From the NCBI GenBank assembly GCA_017307735.1, contig JAFKGR010000002.1, positions 124,001 through 188,000 on the forward strand: 64,000 nt of DNA, in the 5' to 3' direction. Each line of letters starts with the position of its first letter. The first letter of the stretch is position 1. Origin of the DNA: Chitinophagaceae bacterium. GTDB taxonomy: Bacteria; Bacteroidota; Bacteroidia; Chitinophagales; Chitinophagaceae. Made by a program: the position numbers and the translations under genes. Under the pieces are notes generated by a model, which did no database searches, was not told where the DNA came from, and saw nothing but the letters and a program-made list of their open reading frames with translations. This document shows positions 36,210 to 44,691 of the stretch, in pieces.

Positions 36210-37466
36210 ATGGACAAAATAATTGAAAAGAAAAAGTGGACAACCAAAAAGATTCTCACGATTGCAGGGATCGCTGCCATTGTGATTTTAGTGGCGCTGA
36301 GTTACTACTTCACTTCGGGCAAAAGCAAGTTGAATGTGGAAACAGACCGAATGACAATCAGTGAAATCACCAAAGGAAAGTTCCAGGAATTTATTCCGGT
36401 CAATGGCGTCGTTATGCCATTAACAACAATTTATCTGGATGCTGTTGAAGGTGGACGGGTTGAAGAAAAGTTTGTTGACGACGGAGCCATGTTAAAAAAA
36501 GGACAGCCTATTTTGAGGCTTTCGAATACCGACTTGCAATTGGGATTGGTAACCCAACAGACCAATGTTTACAACTTGTTGACCCAAATGCAGATTTCCA
36601 GAAATGCCGCACAGCAGAATACAGTGAGCAAACTCAATCAGATGACCGATGTAGAAAGCCAGTTGAAAGAAGCCAAACGAATCTATGAACTCGACAAATA
36701 CCTTTTTAAACAGAAAGCAATCGGTTCGCAGGAATTTGATAAAGCAAAAAATGATTACGATTACTACATGCAAAAAATGAAACTGACAAATCAGATTTTG
36801 CAACAGGATTCAGTTTCCACAACCCAGCAGGCAACTCAGGCAAGACAACTTTTTCAGGGTGCTCAGGATGCACTGAATGTGATGCAGAAAAAAGTGGGAG
36901 ACCTTATTGTACGTGCTCCCATAGATGGACAGTTAACATCATTTGATGCAGAAATCGGGCAGTCAAAAAATAAAGGAGAACAGCTCGGACAAATAGATGT
37001 GACAAGCGGATTCAAAGTGAGAGTAGATATCGACGAACATTATATTTCACGTGTATTTACCGGTCTTCAGGGAAGTTTTGATTTCAACGGGCAGACCTAC
37101 AAACTCGAAATCAAGAAAGTTTTTGCGCAGGTTAATAATGGTCGTTTTCAGGTGGACATGGAATTTGCAGGTAATACTCCCGCAGGCATTCGCAGGGGCC
37201 AGAGTTTGCAGATAAGACTGACACTTGGAGATGAAACGCAGGCTGTCCTGGTTCCCAAAGGTGGTTTTTACCAGCAAACCGGTGGTAATTGGATATTTAA
37301 ACTGAGCAAAGACGGAAAGACAGCTTATAAAGCGAACATCCAGATAGGAAGGCAAAACCCGGATTATTATGAGGTGCTGGATGGTCTGAAACCGGGAGAT
37401 AAAGTAATCACAAGTAGCTATGAAAACTTTGGTGATGTTAGTGAACTGGTATTAAAAAACAATTAG
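36210..37466 (+). CDS. Periplasmic adaptor (membrane fusion protein, HlyD/MacA type)
   Basis: Links an ABC permease in the inner membrane with a TolC-type channel. Residues 15-37 are a transmembrane anchor; then a lipoyl half (VVMPLTTIYLDAVEGGRVEEKF), a long coiled-coil hairpin (about 105-225, rich in Gln), the second lipoyl half (VRAPIDGQLTSFDAEIGQ), a beta-barrel and a membrane-proximal domain (DGLKPGDKVITSSYENFGDV). Length is 418 residues. It begins the + strand transporter region; its product is the only adaptor here, while the TolC-type gene lies 18.5 kb downstream. Confidence 0.92.
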   Translation: MDKIIEKKKWTTKKILTIAGIAAIVILVALSYYFTSGKSKLNVETDRMTISEITKGKFQEFIPVNGVVMPLTTIYLDAVEGGRVEEKFVDDGAMLKKGQPILRLSNTDLQLGLVTQQTNVYNLLTQMQISRNAAQQNTVSKLNQMTDVESQLKEAKRIYELDKYLFKQKAIGSQEFDKAKNDYDYYMQKMKLTNQILQQDSVSTTQQATQARQLFQGAQDALNVMQKKVGDLIVRAPIDGQLTSFDAEIGQSKNKGEQLGQIDVTSGFKVRVDIDEHYISRVFTGLQGSFDFNGQTYKLEIKKVFAQVNNGRFQVDMEFAGNTPAGIRRGQSLQIRLTLGDETQAVLVPKGGFYQQTGGNWIFKLSKDGKTAYKANIQIGRQNPDYYEVLDGLKPGDKVITSSYENFGDVSELVLKNN

Positions 37467-37468
37467 CG

Positions 37469-37618
37469 ATGAAAAGGATTTTATTAATGGCTATTGCATC
37501 CATGCTGATTTCATTTGAAGGTCCCGTCAATTACAGGATTACAGAAACGGGTACAACTGAGATTGTCAAACCAAATGTGGATGTATTTTATCCCTCTCCT
37601 TTCAGCAGTTACATTTAG
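37469..37618 (+). CDS. 49-residue predicted secreted peptide
   Basis: Small gene with ATG two bases after the adaptor stop codon. It codes for 49 residues: a signal-peptide-like start (MKRILLMAIASMLISFEG), then a short polar stretch ending in DVFYPSPFSSYI. The position between adaptor and ATPase genes, the tight spacing and the regular frame suggest it is real and translated with the adaptor. Not recognised. It could be an accessory peptide of the transporter or an exported product; both are inference. Confidence 0.5.
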   Translation: MKRILLMAIASMLISFEGPVNYRITETGTTEIVKPNVDVFYPSPFSSYI

Positions 37619-37645
37619 TTCAAAACAAATTTTAAAATAAATAAA

Positions 37646-38323
37646 ATGATAAAGATTACAGAGTTAGAAAAAATTTACCGCACAGAAGAAGTAGAAACTA
37701 TCGCATTGAATAAATTATCCATGGAAGTAAGAGATGGGGAATTTGTAGCAGTGATGGGGCCATCCGGATGTGGCAAATCTACCCTGCTGAATATACTCGG
37801 ATTGCTTGATGAGCCGGATGCCGGAAGCTTTCTTTTCAACGGACAGGAGGTGGCTCATTTCAAAGAGAGACAACGGGCAGACCTACGCAAGAAAAATATC
37901 GGATTTGTATTTCAGAGTTTTAACCTGATTGATGAACTGACTGTTTTTGAAAATGTGGAACTGCCGCTTATTTATCTGGGTGTGAAGGCATCTGAAAGAA
38001 AAGGAAGGGTTGAAGAGGTGTTGCACAAAATGCAGATCATGCACAGGAGAAATCATTATCCTCAGCAGCTTTCGGGTGGGCAACAACAAAGAGTTGCCGT
38101 GGCACGCGCCGTGGTGAATAAACCCAAATTGATTCTGGCGGATGAACCGACCGGAAACCTGGATTCATCAAATGGAGGCGAAGTGATGGAATTGCTGACA
38201 GACCTCAATGAACAGGGAACAACCATCGTGATGGTAACACACAGTGAACATGATGCACGATTCAGTCATCGCATTATCCGTATGCTTGACGGGCAGACAG
38301 TGACGGAAAATATTTTGATTTAA
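37646..38323 (+). CDS. ABC transporter ATP-binding protein (LolD/MacB type)
   Basis: Cytoplasmic ATPase of the MacB/LolD branch, 225 residues. Seen: Walker A GPSGCGKST, Q-loop VFQSFNLIDELTVFENVELP, signature LSGGQQQRVAVARA, Walker [14 protein letters not shown] and H-loop VTHSEHDARFS. All catalytic residues are present. It pairs with the FtsX-type permeases downstream; a RAYT gene has inserted between it and the first permease. Confidence 0.95.
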   Translation: MIKITELEKIYRTEEVETIALNKLSMEVRDGEFVAVMGPSGCGKSTLLNILGLLDEPDAGSFLFNGQEVAHFKERQRADLRKKNIGFVFQSFNLIDELTVFENVELPLIYLGVKASERKGRVEEVLHKMQIMHRRNHYPQQLSGGQQQRVAVARAVVNKPKLILADEPTGNLDSSNGGEVMELLTDLNEQGTTIVMVTHSEHDARFSHRIIRMLDGQTVTENILI

Positions 38324-38339
38324 AATGATCTCAACGAAA

Positions 38340-38383
38340 TGATTATTGTAGAGACACAATGCATTGTGTCTCTACAATAATCA
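38340..38383. repeat. REP-like perfect palindrome 1 (44 bp)
   Basis: Perfect palindrome centred on ATGCAT; each arm ends in the core GTAGAGACACA. It lies just before the RAYT gene. Shares the core GTAGAGACRCRATGCAT with palindromes 2 and 3. Confidence 0.9.
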
Positions 38384-38397
38384 AAAAAATATTCCCA

Positions 38398-38967
38398 ATG
38401 GATAAATTTCAAAATAAATATCGCATATCATCAGCGCGGTTACAAAATTGGAATTACGGTTTCCCGGGATTGTATTTTATTACCGTTTGTACCAAAAATC
38501 GCGAACATTATTTTGGAGAGATTACCAACGGCGAAATGGCATTGAATGGATTAGGATATTATGTTCAATTGGAATGGATTAAATCACCGGAAATAAGGCC
38601 GGATATGAATTTAGAATTAGGTGAATTTGTGGTGATGCCCAATCATTTTCACGGAATAGTGATCATTGGGGAAAATGAATTTAATAAACAGGACGGCGTG
38701 GTAGAGACGCAATGCATTGCGTCTCTACCACGCCGTCCAACAATCCCCCCCACCAACAAATTCGGCCCTCAATCAAAAAATTTAGGTTCCATTATGCGTG
38801 GTTTTAAATCATCTGTAACCACACATTCTAAAATATTAAACGTTGATTTTGGGTGGCAGGCACGTTTTCACGATCACATTATCCGAAGCCATGATGAATT
38901 CGTGCGGATTTCAAATTATATTTTAAATAATCCACGCAATTGGAAGGATGATAAATTTTATAATTGA
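38398..38967 (+). CDS. REP-associated tyrosine transposase (RAYT, Y1/HUH)
   Basis: Single-strand DNA transposase of the IS200/IS605-related RAYT group, 189 residues. Seen: N-terminal GLYFITVCTKNREHYFGEI, the HUH motif PNHFHGIVII (His83, His85) and the catalytic Tyr174 in NYILNNPRNW, plus GWQARFHDHIIR. RAYTs are linked with dispersed REP palindromes; here palindromes flank the gene on both sides, and a third lies inside it, adding about 16 residues (98-114) in frame. I choose the ATG at 38398; an upstream ATG at 38359 lies inside palindrome 1. The catalytic residues are intact, so it could be active. It splits the ATPase from the permease. Confidence 0.92.
   Translation: MDKFQNKYRISSARLQNWNYGFPGLYFITVCTKNREHYFGEITNGEMALNGLGYYVQLEWIKSPEIRPDMNLELGEFVVMPNHFHGIVIIGENEFNKQDGVVETQCIASLPRRPTIPPTNKFGPQSKNLGSIMRGFKSSVTTHSKILNVDFGWQARFHDHIIRSHDEFVRISNYILNNPRNWKDDKFYN
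38691..38738. repeat. REP-like perfect palindrome 2 (48 bp), inside the RAYT gene
   Basis: Perfect palindrome with arms GGACGGCGTGGTAGAGACGC and beyond, centred on ATGCAT. Being 48 bp (16 codons) long, it keeps the frame and is translated as DGVVETQCIASLPRRP. Same core as the flanking copies. Confidence 0.92.
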
Positions 38968-38970
38968 TTC

Positions 38971-39008
38971 TTGTCGTAGAGACGCGATGCATCGCGTCTC
39001 TACGACAA
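38971..39008. repeat. REP-like perfect palindrome 3 (38 bp)
   Basis: Perfect palindrome centred on ATGCAT with arm core GTAGAGACGCG, starting 3 bp after the RAYT stop. It is followed by AATCAAAAAAAATA and the permease ATG; palindrome 1 is followed by nearly the same AATCAAAAAAATA. Confidence 0.9.
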
Positions 39009-39023
39009 TCAAAAAAAATAACC

Positions 39024-41384
39024 ATGTTAAAAAATTATTTTAAGGCAGCATTCAGAAATTTTGGTAAGAGCCAAGGTTTTACCTTCCTCAATATTTCTGG
39101 CCTCGCCATCGGCATTGCCTGCGCGGGATTGATTTTTTTGTGGGTAAAGGATGAGCTTACTTTTAACCACTATTTCAGCAACAAAGAAAATATTTATAAA
39201 ATACTCAACAACCAGACTTATGACGGAAAAACATTCACGTTTAATTCTACTCCCGGCCCGCTGGCTGAAGCGCTGAAAGAGGAAGTTCCCGGAATAAAAA
39301 ATACGGCACGGGGAAGCTGGAAAGAGACCAAACCATTTACCAAAGGGGATAACAGCATCAATGCTGAGGGAATGTTTGTTGATCCTTCGTTTTTGCAAAT
39401 ATTCCATCTTCAATTTGTGAAAGGAAGTCCGGCAAGTGCATTAAGCGATCCGAAAAGTGTTGTGTTGACCGAAAAAATGGCCAGGAATCTTTTTGGCAAT
39501 GAGGATGCAATGGGCAAGGAAGTGCGCACCGAAAAAAATGAACTTTTTAAAGTGACCGCCATTGTAAAAGATATTCCTGAGAATACTTCTTTTTCTTTTC
39601 AATGGCTGGCGCCCTTTCAAAATTTTGAAAACGAAAATCAATGGCTGAAACAATGGGGCAACAATGGCGTATTGACTTTTGTAGAAACCACCCCCGGCGC
39701 CAATATCAAAAACATGAATGGCCAGCTCCACGATTTTCTCAAATCAAAAGGGCCGGATCTTATTTCTAAATTCTCTGTCTATCCCATGTCGCGCTGGCAT
39801 TTGTACGACCAGTTTGATAATGGCAAAGAAATGGAAGGAAGCATTAAATATGTTCGTCTTTTCAGCATCATTGCATGGATTATTTTAATCATCGCCTGCA
39901 TCAACTTTATGAATCTTTCTACTGCCCGTTCAGAAAAAAGAGCGCGCGAAGTGGGTGTAAGAAAAGTGCTGGGGGCAGGAAAAGGAAGCCTGCGTTTTCA
40001 GTTTCTTTCAGAATCCATTCTAATGGCTTTTATGGCAACGGTATTTGCTATTTTGCTCATTCTATTAACCCTTCCTTCATTCAATAATCTTGTTCAAAAA
40101 CATCTTTCATTATCTATTTCCGACTGGAGCAATTGGGCGGCTTTTATTGCCATAGCAGTTGTGTGTGGGTTCCTTGCCGGAAGTTACCCTTCATTTTATC
40201 TCGCATCGTTCAATCCTGTAGCGGTTTTGAAAGGAACCAAGATGAAAGAAAAAGGAGCCGGATTTATCAGAAAGGGTTTGGTTGTTCTTCAGTTTTCCGT
40301 TTCTATTTTTTTAATCATTGCCACCATTGTTATTTATCAGCAGATCCAACATTTAAAAGACAGGGATTTGGGATTTAAAAAGAGCGATCTGGTATATATG
40401 CCTCTTCAGGGAAATATGAAAGAAAGTTTTTCGGCCATCAAAAATGAACTGATGCAGACCCGAGTTGTGCAGGATGCCGGGATAGGTAGTAATGCTGTAT
40501 TAAATTACGGGTCAAACACCGGGGATTTTAACTGGAAAGGGAAAGACCCTGACAAACAAATCCTGATAACGATTTCGTTTGTTGACCCATCTTATATCCC
40601 AACCGTCGGGTATCAGCTAAAAGAAGGGAGAAATTTTTATGAAAATTCTCCTGCTGACAGCACCAATATCATCATCAACGAAACCCTTGCAAAGATGTTA
40701 GACACCAAAGAAGTTTTGGGCGTTCAGATATATCGCGACACTTCAGAGCCGCTGACGGTGGTAGGTGTGGTAAAAGATTTCGTGTATAATGATTTTTATT
40801 CCAAACCCGCTCCTATTATTTTCTTTAATGATCCTTCGCAAGCGGGGATGATGATAGTCAGGATTAAATCAAATCAACCCATTCAAAAGGCTGTTGGTGA
40901 CATTACTTCTGTGGTGAAAAAAATGAATCCCGGTTATCCGGCCGAAGTTCGTTTTATTGACGCAGAATTTAATAGTGTGTTTACAAGTGAATCATTGATA
41001 GGAAGGCTGGCCGGAATATTTTCTGTATTGGCCATCGTCATTTCCTGCCTCGGTTTATTTGGGCTTTCAGCTTACACTGCCGAAAGAAGAACTAAAGAAA
41101 TAGGGATACGAAAAGTGTTGGGAGCCAGCGAAGGCGGGTTAGCAGCTTTACTCAGCAAAGATTTTTTGAAACTGGTTGCCATTTCGTGCCTGGTGGCATT
41201 TCCTCTGGCCTGGTGGATCATGAATAATATGTGGCTGAATGGATATGATTACAGGATTACGATATCGTGGACAATCTTTTTGGCAGCGGGCTTGGCGGCT
41301 ATCATCATTGCGCTGCTGACGGTAAGTTTTCAAGCGGTTAAGACGGCGTTGGCCAATCCGGTGGAGAGTTTGAAGACGGAGTGA
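39024..41384 (+). CDS. FtsX/MacB-type ABC permease 1
   Basis: Inner-membrane permease with duplicated MacB_PCD-FtsX layout (786 residues): N-terminal helix after MLKNYFKAAFRNFGKSQGFT, periplasmic domain to about 280, three helices with CINFMNLSTARSEKRAREVG and VRKVLGAGKGSLRFQFLSES, a second periplasmic domain (about 430-660) and a last helix set with ERRTKEIGIRKVLGASEGGL, ending NPVESLKTE. It needs a separate ATPase. An upstream frame from 38964 reads through palindrome 3 and is not the start. Substrate unknown; the family exports peptides, lipids or drugs or handles lipoproteins. Confidence 0.92.
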   Translation: MLKNYFKAAFRNFGKSQGFTFLNISGLAIGIACAGLIFLWVKDELTFNHYFSNKENIYKILNNQTYDGKTFTFNSTPGPLAEALKEEVPGIKNTARGSWKETKPFTKGDNSINAEGMFVDPSFLQIFHLQFVKGSPASALSDPKSVVLTEKMARNLFGNEDAMGKEVRTEKNELFKVTAIVKDIPENTSFSFQWLAPFQNFENENQWLKQWGNNGVLTFVETTPGANIKNMNGQLHDFLKSKGPDLISKFSVYPMSRWHLYDQFDNGKEMEGSIKYVRLFSIIAWIILIIACINFMNLSTARSEKRAREVGVRKVLGAGKGSLRFQFLSESILMAFMATVFAILLILLTLPSFNNLVQKHLSLSISDWSNWAAFIAIAVVCGFLAGSYPSFYLASFNPVAVLKGTKMKEKGAGFIRKGLVVLQFSVSIFLIIATIVIYQQIQHLKDRDLGFKKSDLVYMPLQGNMKESFSAIKNELMQTRVVQDAGIGSNAVLNYGSNTGDFNWKGKDPDKQILITISFVDPSYIPTVGYQLKEGRNFYENSPADSTNIIINETLAKMLDTKEVLGVQIYRDTSEPLTVVGVVKDFVYNDFYSKPAPIIFFNDPSQAGMMIVRIKSNQPIQKAVGDITSVVKKMNPGYPAEVRFIDAEFNSVFTSESLIGRLAGIFSVLAIVISCLGLFGLSAYTAERRTKEIGIRKVLGASEGGLAALLSKDFLKLVAISCLVAFPLAWWIMNNMWLNGYDYRITISWTIFLAAGLAAIIIALLTVSFQAVKTALANPVESLKTE

Positions 41385-41489
41385 GGAATTGAGGATTAAG
41401 AATGAAGAATTAAAAATTACGAATTAAGAATGAAGAATTAGAAAATAGCTAATGGTTCATTAATGATAGCTGACAACTCACAGCAAAAA

Positions 41490-41903
41490 CTAAAACTTCA
41501 TGTTTAAAAAATCACTTGCATTGACAATTGGTATTCCTCTGAAAGGGTTAAGCGCCAGCAGGTCTTCATCGCCGGTGATGATGCAGGAGGCTTTGGCGGC
41601 AACAGCAAGCTCAAGGAATTTGTTGTCTTTGGGATCGCGGCAAATTGTTAAGTTAATTTCAGGTAGGAAGAGCGAGCTGTTCTTCTCCAATCTGGAAATA
41701 AAGCCAAGGCGCTCGTCTCCGACAAAATATTTATCAAACTTACGTCTGTACAAAACTTCTGAAAGCTCTTCTAATGTATCTTCTGAGACAGCTATTTCTC
41801 CCGACCTATACGCCCTTTTCAAGGCTTTATTTGGTAAAGAGTGTGGCATCAACGCCGCACTTACCAGGATGTTTGTGTCTATGACAAAATTTCTAATCCT
41901 CAT
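41490..41903 (-). CDS. PIN-domain toxin A (VapC-like)
   Basis: Putative ribonuclease toxin of the PIN family, 137 residues. Seen: first acidic residue in NFVIDTNILVSAALMP, Glu in ELSEVLYRRKFDKYF, and the C-terminal acidic cluster CRDPKDNKFLELAVAA and IITGDEDLLALNP. Its ATG overlaps the antitoxin stop region by 11 bp, the usual coupling. The cassette is antisense between permeases 1 and 2. The last 50 codons are nearly identical to those of toxins B and C, whereas the middle differs. Confidence 0.88.
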   Translation of the reverse strand: MRIRNFVIDTNILVSAALMPHSLPNKALKRAYRSGEIAVSEDTLEELSEVLYRRKFDKYFVGDERLGFISRLEKNSSLFLPEINLTICRDPKDNKFLELAVAAKASCIITGDEDLLALNPFRGIPIVNASDFLNMKF

Positions 41904-42120
41904 TGTTCAATATATCCTGGAGTATTTCTTCTGTAAGACCTCTTTCTTTCATTTTTGCTCCAAGTTCGTCCATATATTGAAGAAAATCTTCTTTGGAATT
42001 TGCCAGCCCTTTGGCAATTCTCAAATTCATTTCTTGAGAGATTTCGTTACGTTTCTTTTGCGAGGCGAGCCTCCATTTTTTGGCCGTCTCATCATCTACC
42101 TGAATGACTATCCTTTCCAT
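41893..42120 (-). CDS. Antitoxin A of PIN cassette
   Basis: 75-residue partner of PIN toxin A. It begins MERIVIQVDDETAKKWRLAS, a short strand-helix start like ribbon-helix-helix antitoxins, and ends GLTEEILQDILNNED, probably the toxin-binding tail. Paralogues B and C share the first and last dozen residues but differ in the centre. Likely autoregulates from the conserved promoter upstream. Confidence 0.8.
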   Translation of the reverse strand: MERIVIQVDDETAKKWRLASQKKRNEISQEMNLRIAKGLANSKEDFLQYMDELGAKMKERGLTEEILQDILNNED

Positions 42121-42142
42121 TTTTCAAAATTTTATTCTTTCT

Positions 42143-42150
42143 CAAATCTA
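42143..42150 (-). promoter_or_regulatory. Cassette A -7 promoter element (TAGATTTG)
   Basis: Full TAnnTTTG match on the minus strand 23 bp before antitoxin A. It lies in a spacer of about 60 bp that is almost identical in cassettes B and C; a TTTC about 19 bp upstream may be the -33 element. Confidence 0.5.
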
Positions 42151-42214
42151 CAAATATTAGCGAAGAAAAGGAACAGCGTGAATTATAACGATTGATTAAA
42201 AAAATTAACACGAT

Positions 42215-44593
42215 ATGTTTAAAAACTATTTCATAACTGCCTGGCGAAATCTGGTGAAGAATAAAGTTTTTTCTTTCATCAATATCCTTGGTTTAACTAT
42301 CGGTATTACCGTATGCATGATGATATTTCTGTTTATCCGGAATGAATTCGGCATGGATAATTTCCATAAAAACGGTAAAAACATTTATCGTGTGATGCGA
42401 AATTTTAAGCACGATGGAAAATCATCTGCAGTGGCTTATTTGTCCGGCCCCTATGCACCGGCGTTGCTGAATGATTTTAATGGTGAAATACGCAAAGCGG
42501 TTCGTGTATTACAAAATGACAATCTCGTTACGATTGGCGATAAATCTTTTCATGAGAAAAAAGTATTGGATGTGGATACGGGATTTTTTGATCTCTTCAC
42601 TTTTCCTTTGATTCAAGGTGATCCTTCAAATGTATTGAACGATCCGGGCAATGTGGTGCTCACCGAAACAACAGCAAAAAAATATTTCGGTACTGTTCAA
42701 AATGCAATGGGAAAAATGATTATGCTTGATAAGAAACTCCCATTAAGAGTTGCCGGTATTGCCCGTGACGTACCATCTAATTCTACGCTTGCCTTTGACC
42801 TCATCGTTCCCCTTGCAAATTACAAGGATGAAGGCATTATGAAAATCTGGATTTATAACGGTTTATATACCTACATAGAGCTGAGCCCAAATACTACACA
42901 GTCAAAACTGGAGAAACAATTTCCTGCATTCATGGAAAAATATATGGGCAGCGATATGCGAAAATTTGGTTTTAATTTTTCTCTTACTCTAACTCCATTA
43001 AAAAATATCTACTTTGATAACGCTTTTTTTGACGGATTAAAACATGGCGACAAAACCGTTGTATATATTTTTCTTTCCATTGCTATTCTGATACTGTTGA
43101 TTGCCTGCATTAATTTTATGAATCTCTCTACTATTCGCGCTGCCGAACGATCCAAAGAAGTAGGGCTGCGAAAAGTATTGGGGGCAATGCGCAAGAGCCT
43201 GATATGGCAATTTATCGGCGAGTCAGTGTTACTTGTCACTATATCCTGCGTCATTGCCGTAGGATTACTAATACTGGTTATGCCCTGGTACAACCAATTG
43301 CTCGGCTACTCCCTTACCGTTTCATGGAATACCTGGCCGGTATGGCTGTTTTTGACAGGAACTATTGTGGTTGCCGGTTTTATAGCCGGGAGCTATCCGG
43401 CATTTGTATTGTCGGCTTTTTCTCCTGTGCAGGCATTAAAAGGCAAATTGCGTTTGGGGAAAGGCGGATCATCATTCAGACAGGCGCTGGTAGTTGTGCA
43501 GTTTGGCATTTCTGTTTTTCTGATTGTAGGCACCATTGTTATCACCCTTCAAATGGATTATATGAAAAATAAACAGTTGGGGTATAACAAAGAGCAGTCG
43601 GTATTGGTACCGATTGACAATAATGAAATTTTCAATAACAGGATTGCTTTCAAAACTGACCTGGAAAATCAAAACTCTGTACAATCGGTATCATTAATGT
43701 CAGGCGCACCCGGTGGATTCTTTGACTCCCAGACTTTTGATGTTGAAGGGCATCATGATAAAATAGTCGCCAATACTGAGTTTGCCGATTTTGAGTTTGT
43801 CAATACACTGGGTTTGAAAATTATTGCCGGAAGGAATTTTTCTTCTCAATTTCCCACAGACAGCACGAGCGCTGTTTTACTGAATCAAACGGCTGCTGAA
43901 AAATTTGGATGGACACCCGAACAGGCAATAGGTAAATGGATACAGAATACTATTCGTGATTCTGCAAAGCGCTATGTTGTAGGGGTGGTAGCAGATTTTA
44001 ATTTTCAATCGTTGAAAGAAAATATCAATGCTTTGGTCGTTTCTCCGGCGCCAGACATGCGAATGGCAGTGGTGAAACTCAAAGGAGGGAACATTCAGGC
44101 AGGCCTTGACCTCGTGAAAAAAGAATATGCTAAAGCGGCTCCGGGTTATCCTTTGGAATACAAATTTTTGGATCAGCAATTTGATGAGATGTACAAGAAA
44201 GACATCCGCCAGCAAACCATACTGAGCGTATTTGCGGGGTTGGCTATTTTCATAGCCTGTCTCGGTTTATTTGGTTTGGCATCTTTTACCGCCACAAAAA
44301 GATACAAGGAAATAGGTGTGAGAAAAGTTTTAGGCTCTTCTGTCAAAGAAATTGTAATTCTTTTATCCAAAGATTTATTAAAACCTGTAATCATCGCTAC
44401 CTGTATTGCCATGCCCGCAGGTTACTGGGCCATGAATAAGTGGCTGCAGAATTTTGCCTATAAAATTTCTGTCAATTGGGGAGTATTCGCATTTGCGGCG
44501 CTAATCACCTTTTTGATTGCGATACTTACAGTTAGTATAAAAGCATTACAGGCGGCAAGAGCCAACCCGGTGAAGAGTTTGAGAAGTGAGTGA
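42215..44593 (+). CDS. FtsX/MacB-type ABC permease 2
   Basis: 792 residues, same two-repeat layout as permease 1. Starts MFKNYFITAWRNLVKNKVF; first helix about 20-40; FtsX block CINFMNLSTIRAAERSKEVG and LRKVLGAMRKSLIWQF; second block TATKRYKEIGVRKVLGSSVK; ends NPVKSLRSE. The second periplasmic domain (about 440-670) differs most from its neighbours, so substrate or partner contacts may differ. The leader before its ATG is the conserved spacer shared with antitoxin A. Confidence 0.93.
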   Translation: MFKNYFITAWRNLVKNKVFSFINILGLTIGITVCMMIFLFIRNEFGMDNFHKNGKNIYRVMRNFKHDGKSSAVAYLSGPYAPALLNDFNGEIRKAVRVLQNDNLVTIGDKSFHEKKVLDVDTGFFDLFTFPLIQGDPSNVLNDPGNVVLTETTAKKYFGTVQNAMGKMIMLDKKLPLRVAGIARDVPSNSTLAFDLIVPLANYKDEGIMKIWIYNGLYTYIELSPNTTQSKLEKQFPAFMEKYMGSDMRKFGFNFSLTLTPLKNIYFDNAFFDGLKHGDKTVVYIFLSIAILILLIACINFMNLSTIRAAERSKEVGLRKVLGAMRKSLIWQFIGESVLLVTISCVIAVGLLILVMPWYNQLLGYSLTVSWNTWPVWLFLTGTIVVAGFIAGSYPAFVLSAFSPVQALKGKLRLGKGGSSFRQALVVVQFGISVFLIVGTIVITLQMDYMKNKQLGYNKEQSVLVPIDNNEIFNNRIAFKTDLENQNSVQSVSLMSGAPGGFFDSQTFDVEGHHDKIVANTEFADFEFVNTLGLKIIAGRNFSSQFPTDSTSAVLLNQTAAEKFGWTPEQAIGKWIQNTIRDSAKRYVVGVVADFNFQSLKENINALVVSPAPDMRMAVVKLKGGNIQAGLDLVKKEYAKAAPGYPLEYKFLDQQFDEMYKKDIRQQTILSVFAGLAIFIACLGLFGLASFTATKRYKEIGVRKVLGSSVKEIVILLSKDLLKPVIIATCIAMPAGYWAMNKWLQNFAYKISVNWGVFAFAALITFLIAILTVSIKALQAARANPVKSLRSE

Positions 44594-44628
44594 AGAATTA
44601 AGAATTAAGAATTAAGAATTAAGAATTA
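44594..44628. repeat. Heptamer tandem repeat (AGAATTA x5)
   Basis: Five perfect copies of AGAATTA directly after the permease 2 stop codon. Shorter, degenerate runs of GAATTAA follow permeases 1, 3 and 5. Confidence 0.85.
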
Positions 44629-44691
44629 AAAATTACGAGTGAAGATTCAGAAAATAGCTCATCGCTGAAAGCTGAAATCTCACAGCAAAAA

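Noticed and set aside
38964..39023. Longer start of permease 1 at 38964
   Set aside because: The extra codons translate palindrome 3; all paralogues start at M(L/F)KNYF.
41500..42195. Long + strand frames opposite the PIN cassettes (also 44702-45418 and 47902-48597)
   Set aside because: All three arise as mirror frames of the toxin and antitoxin genes; their resemblance simply reflects the conserved antisense genes.
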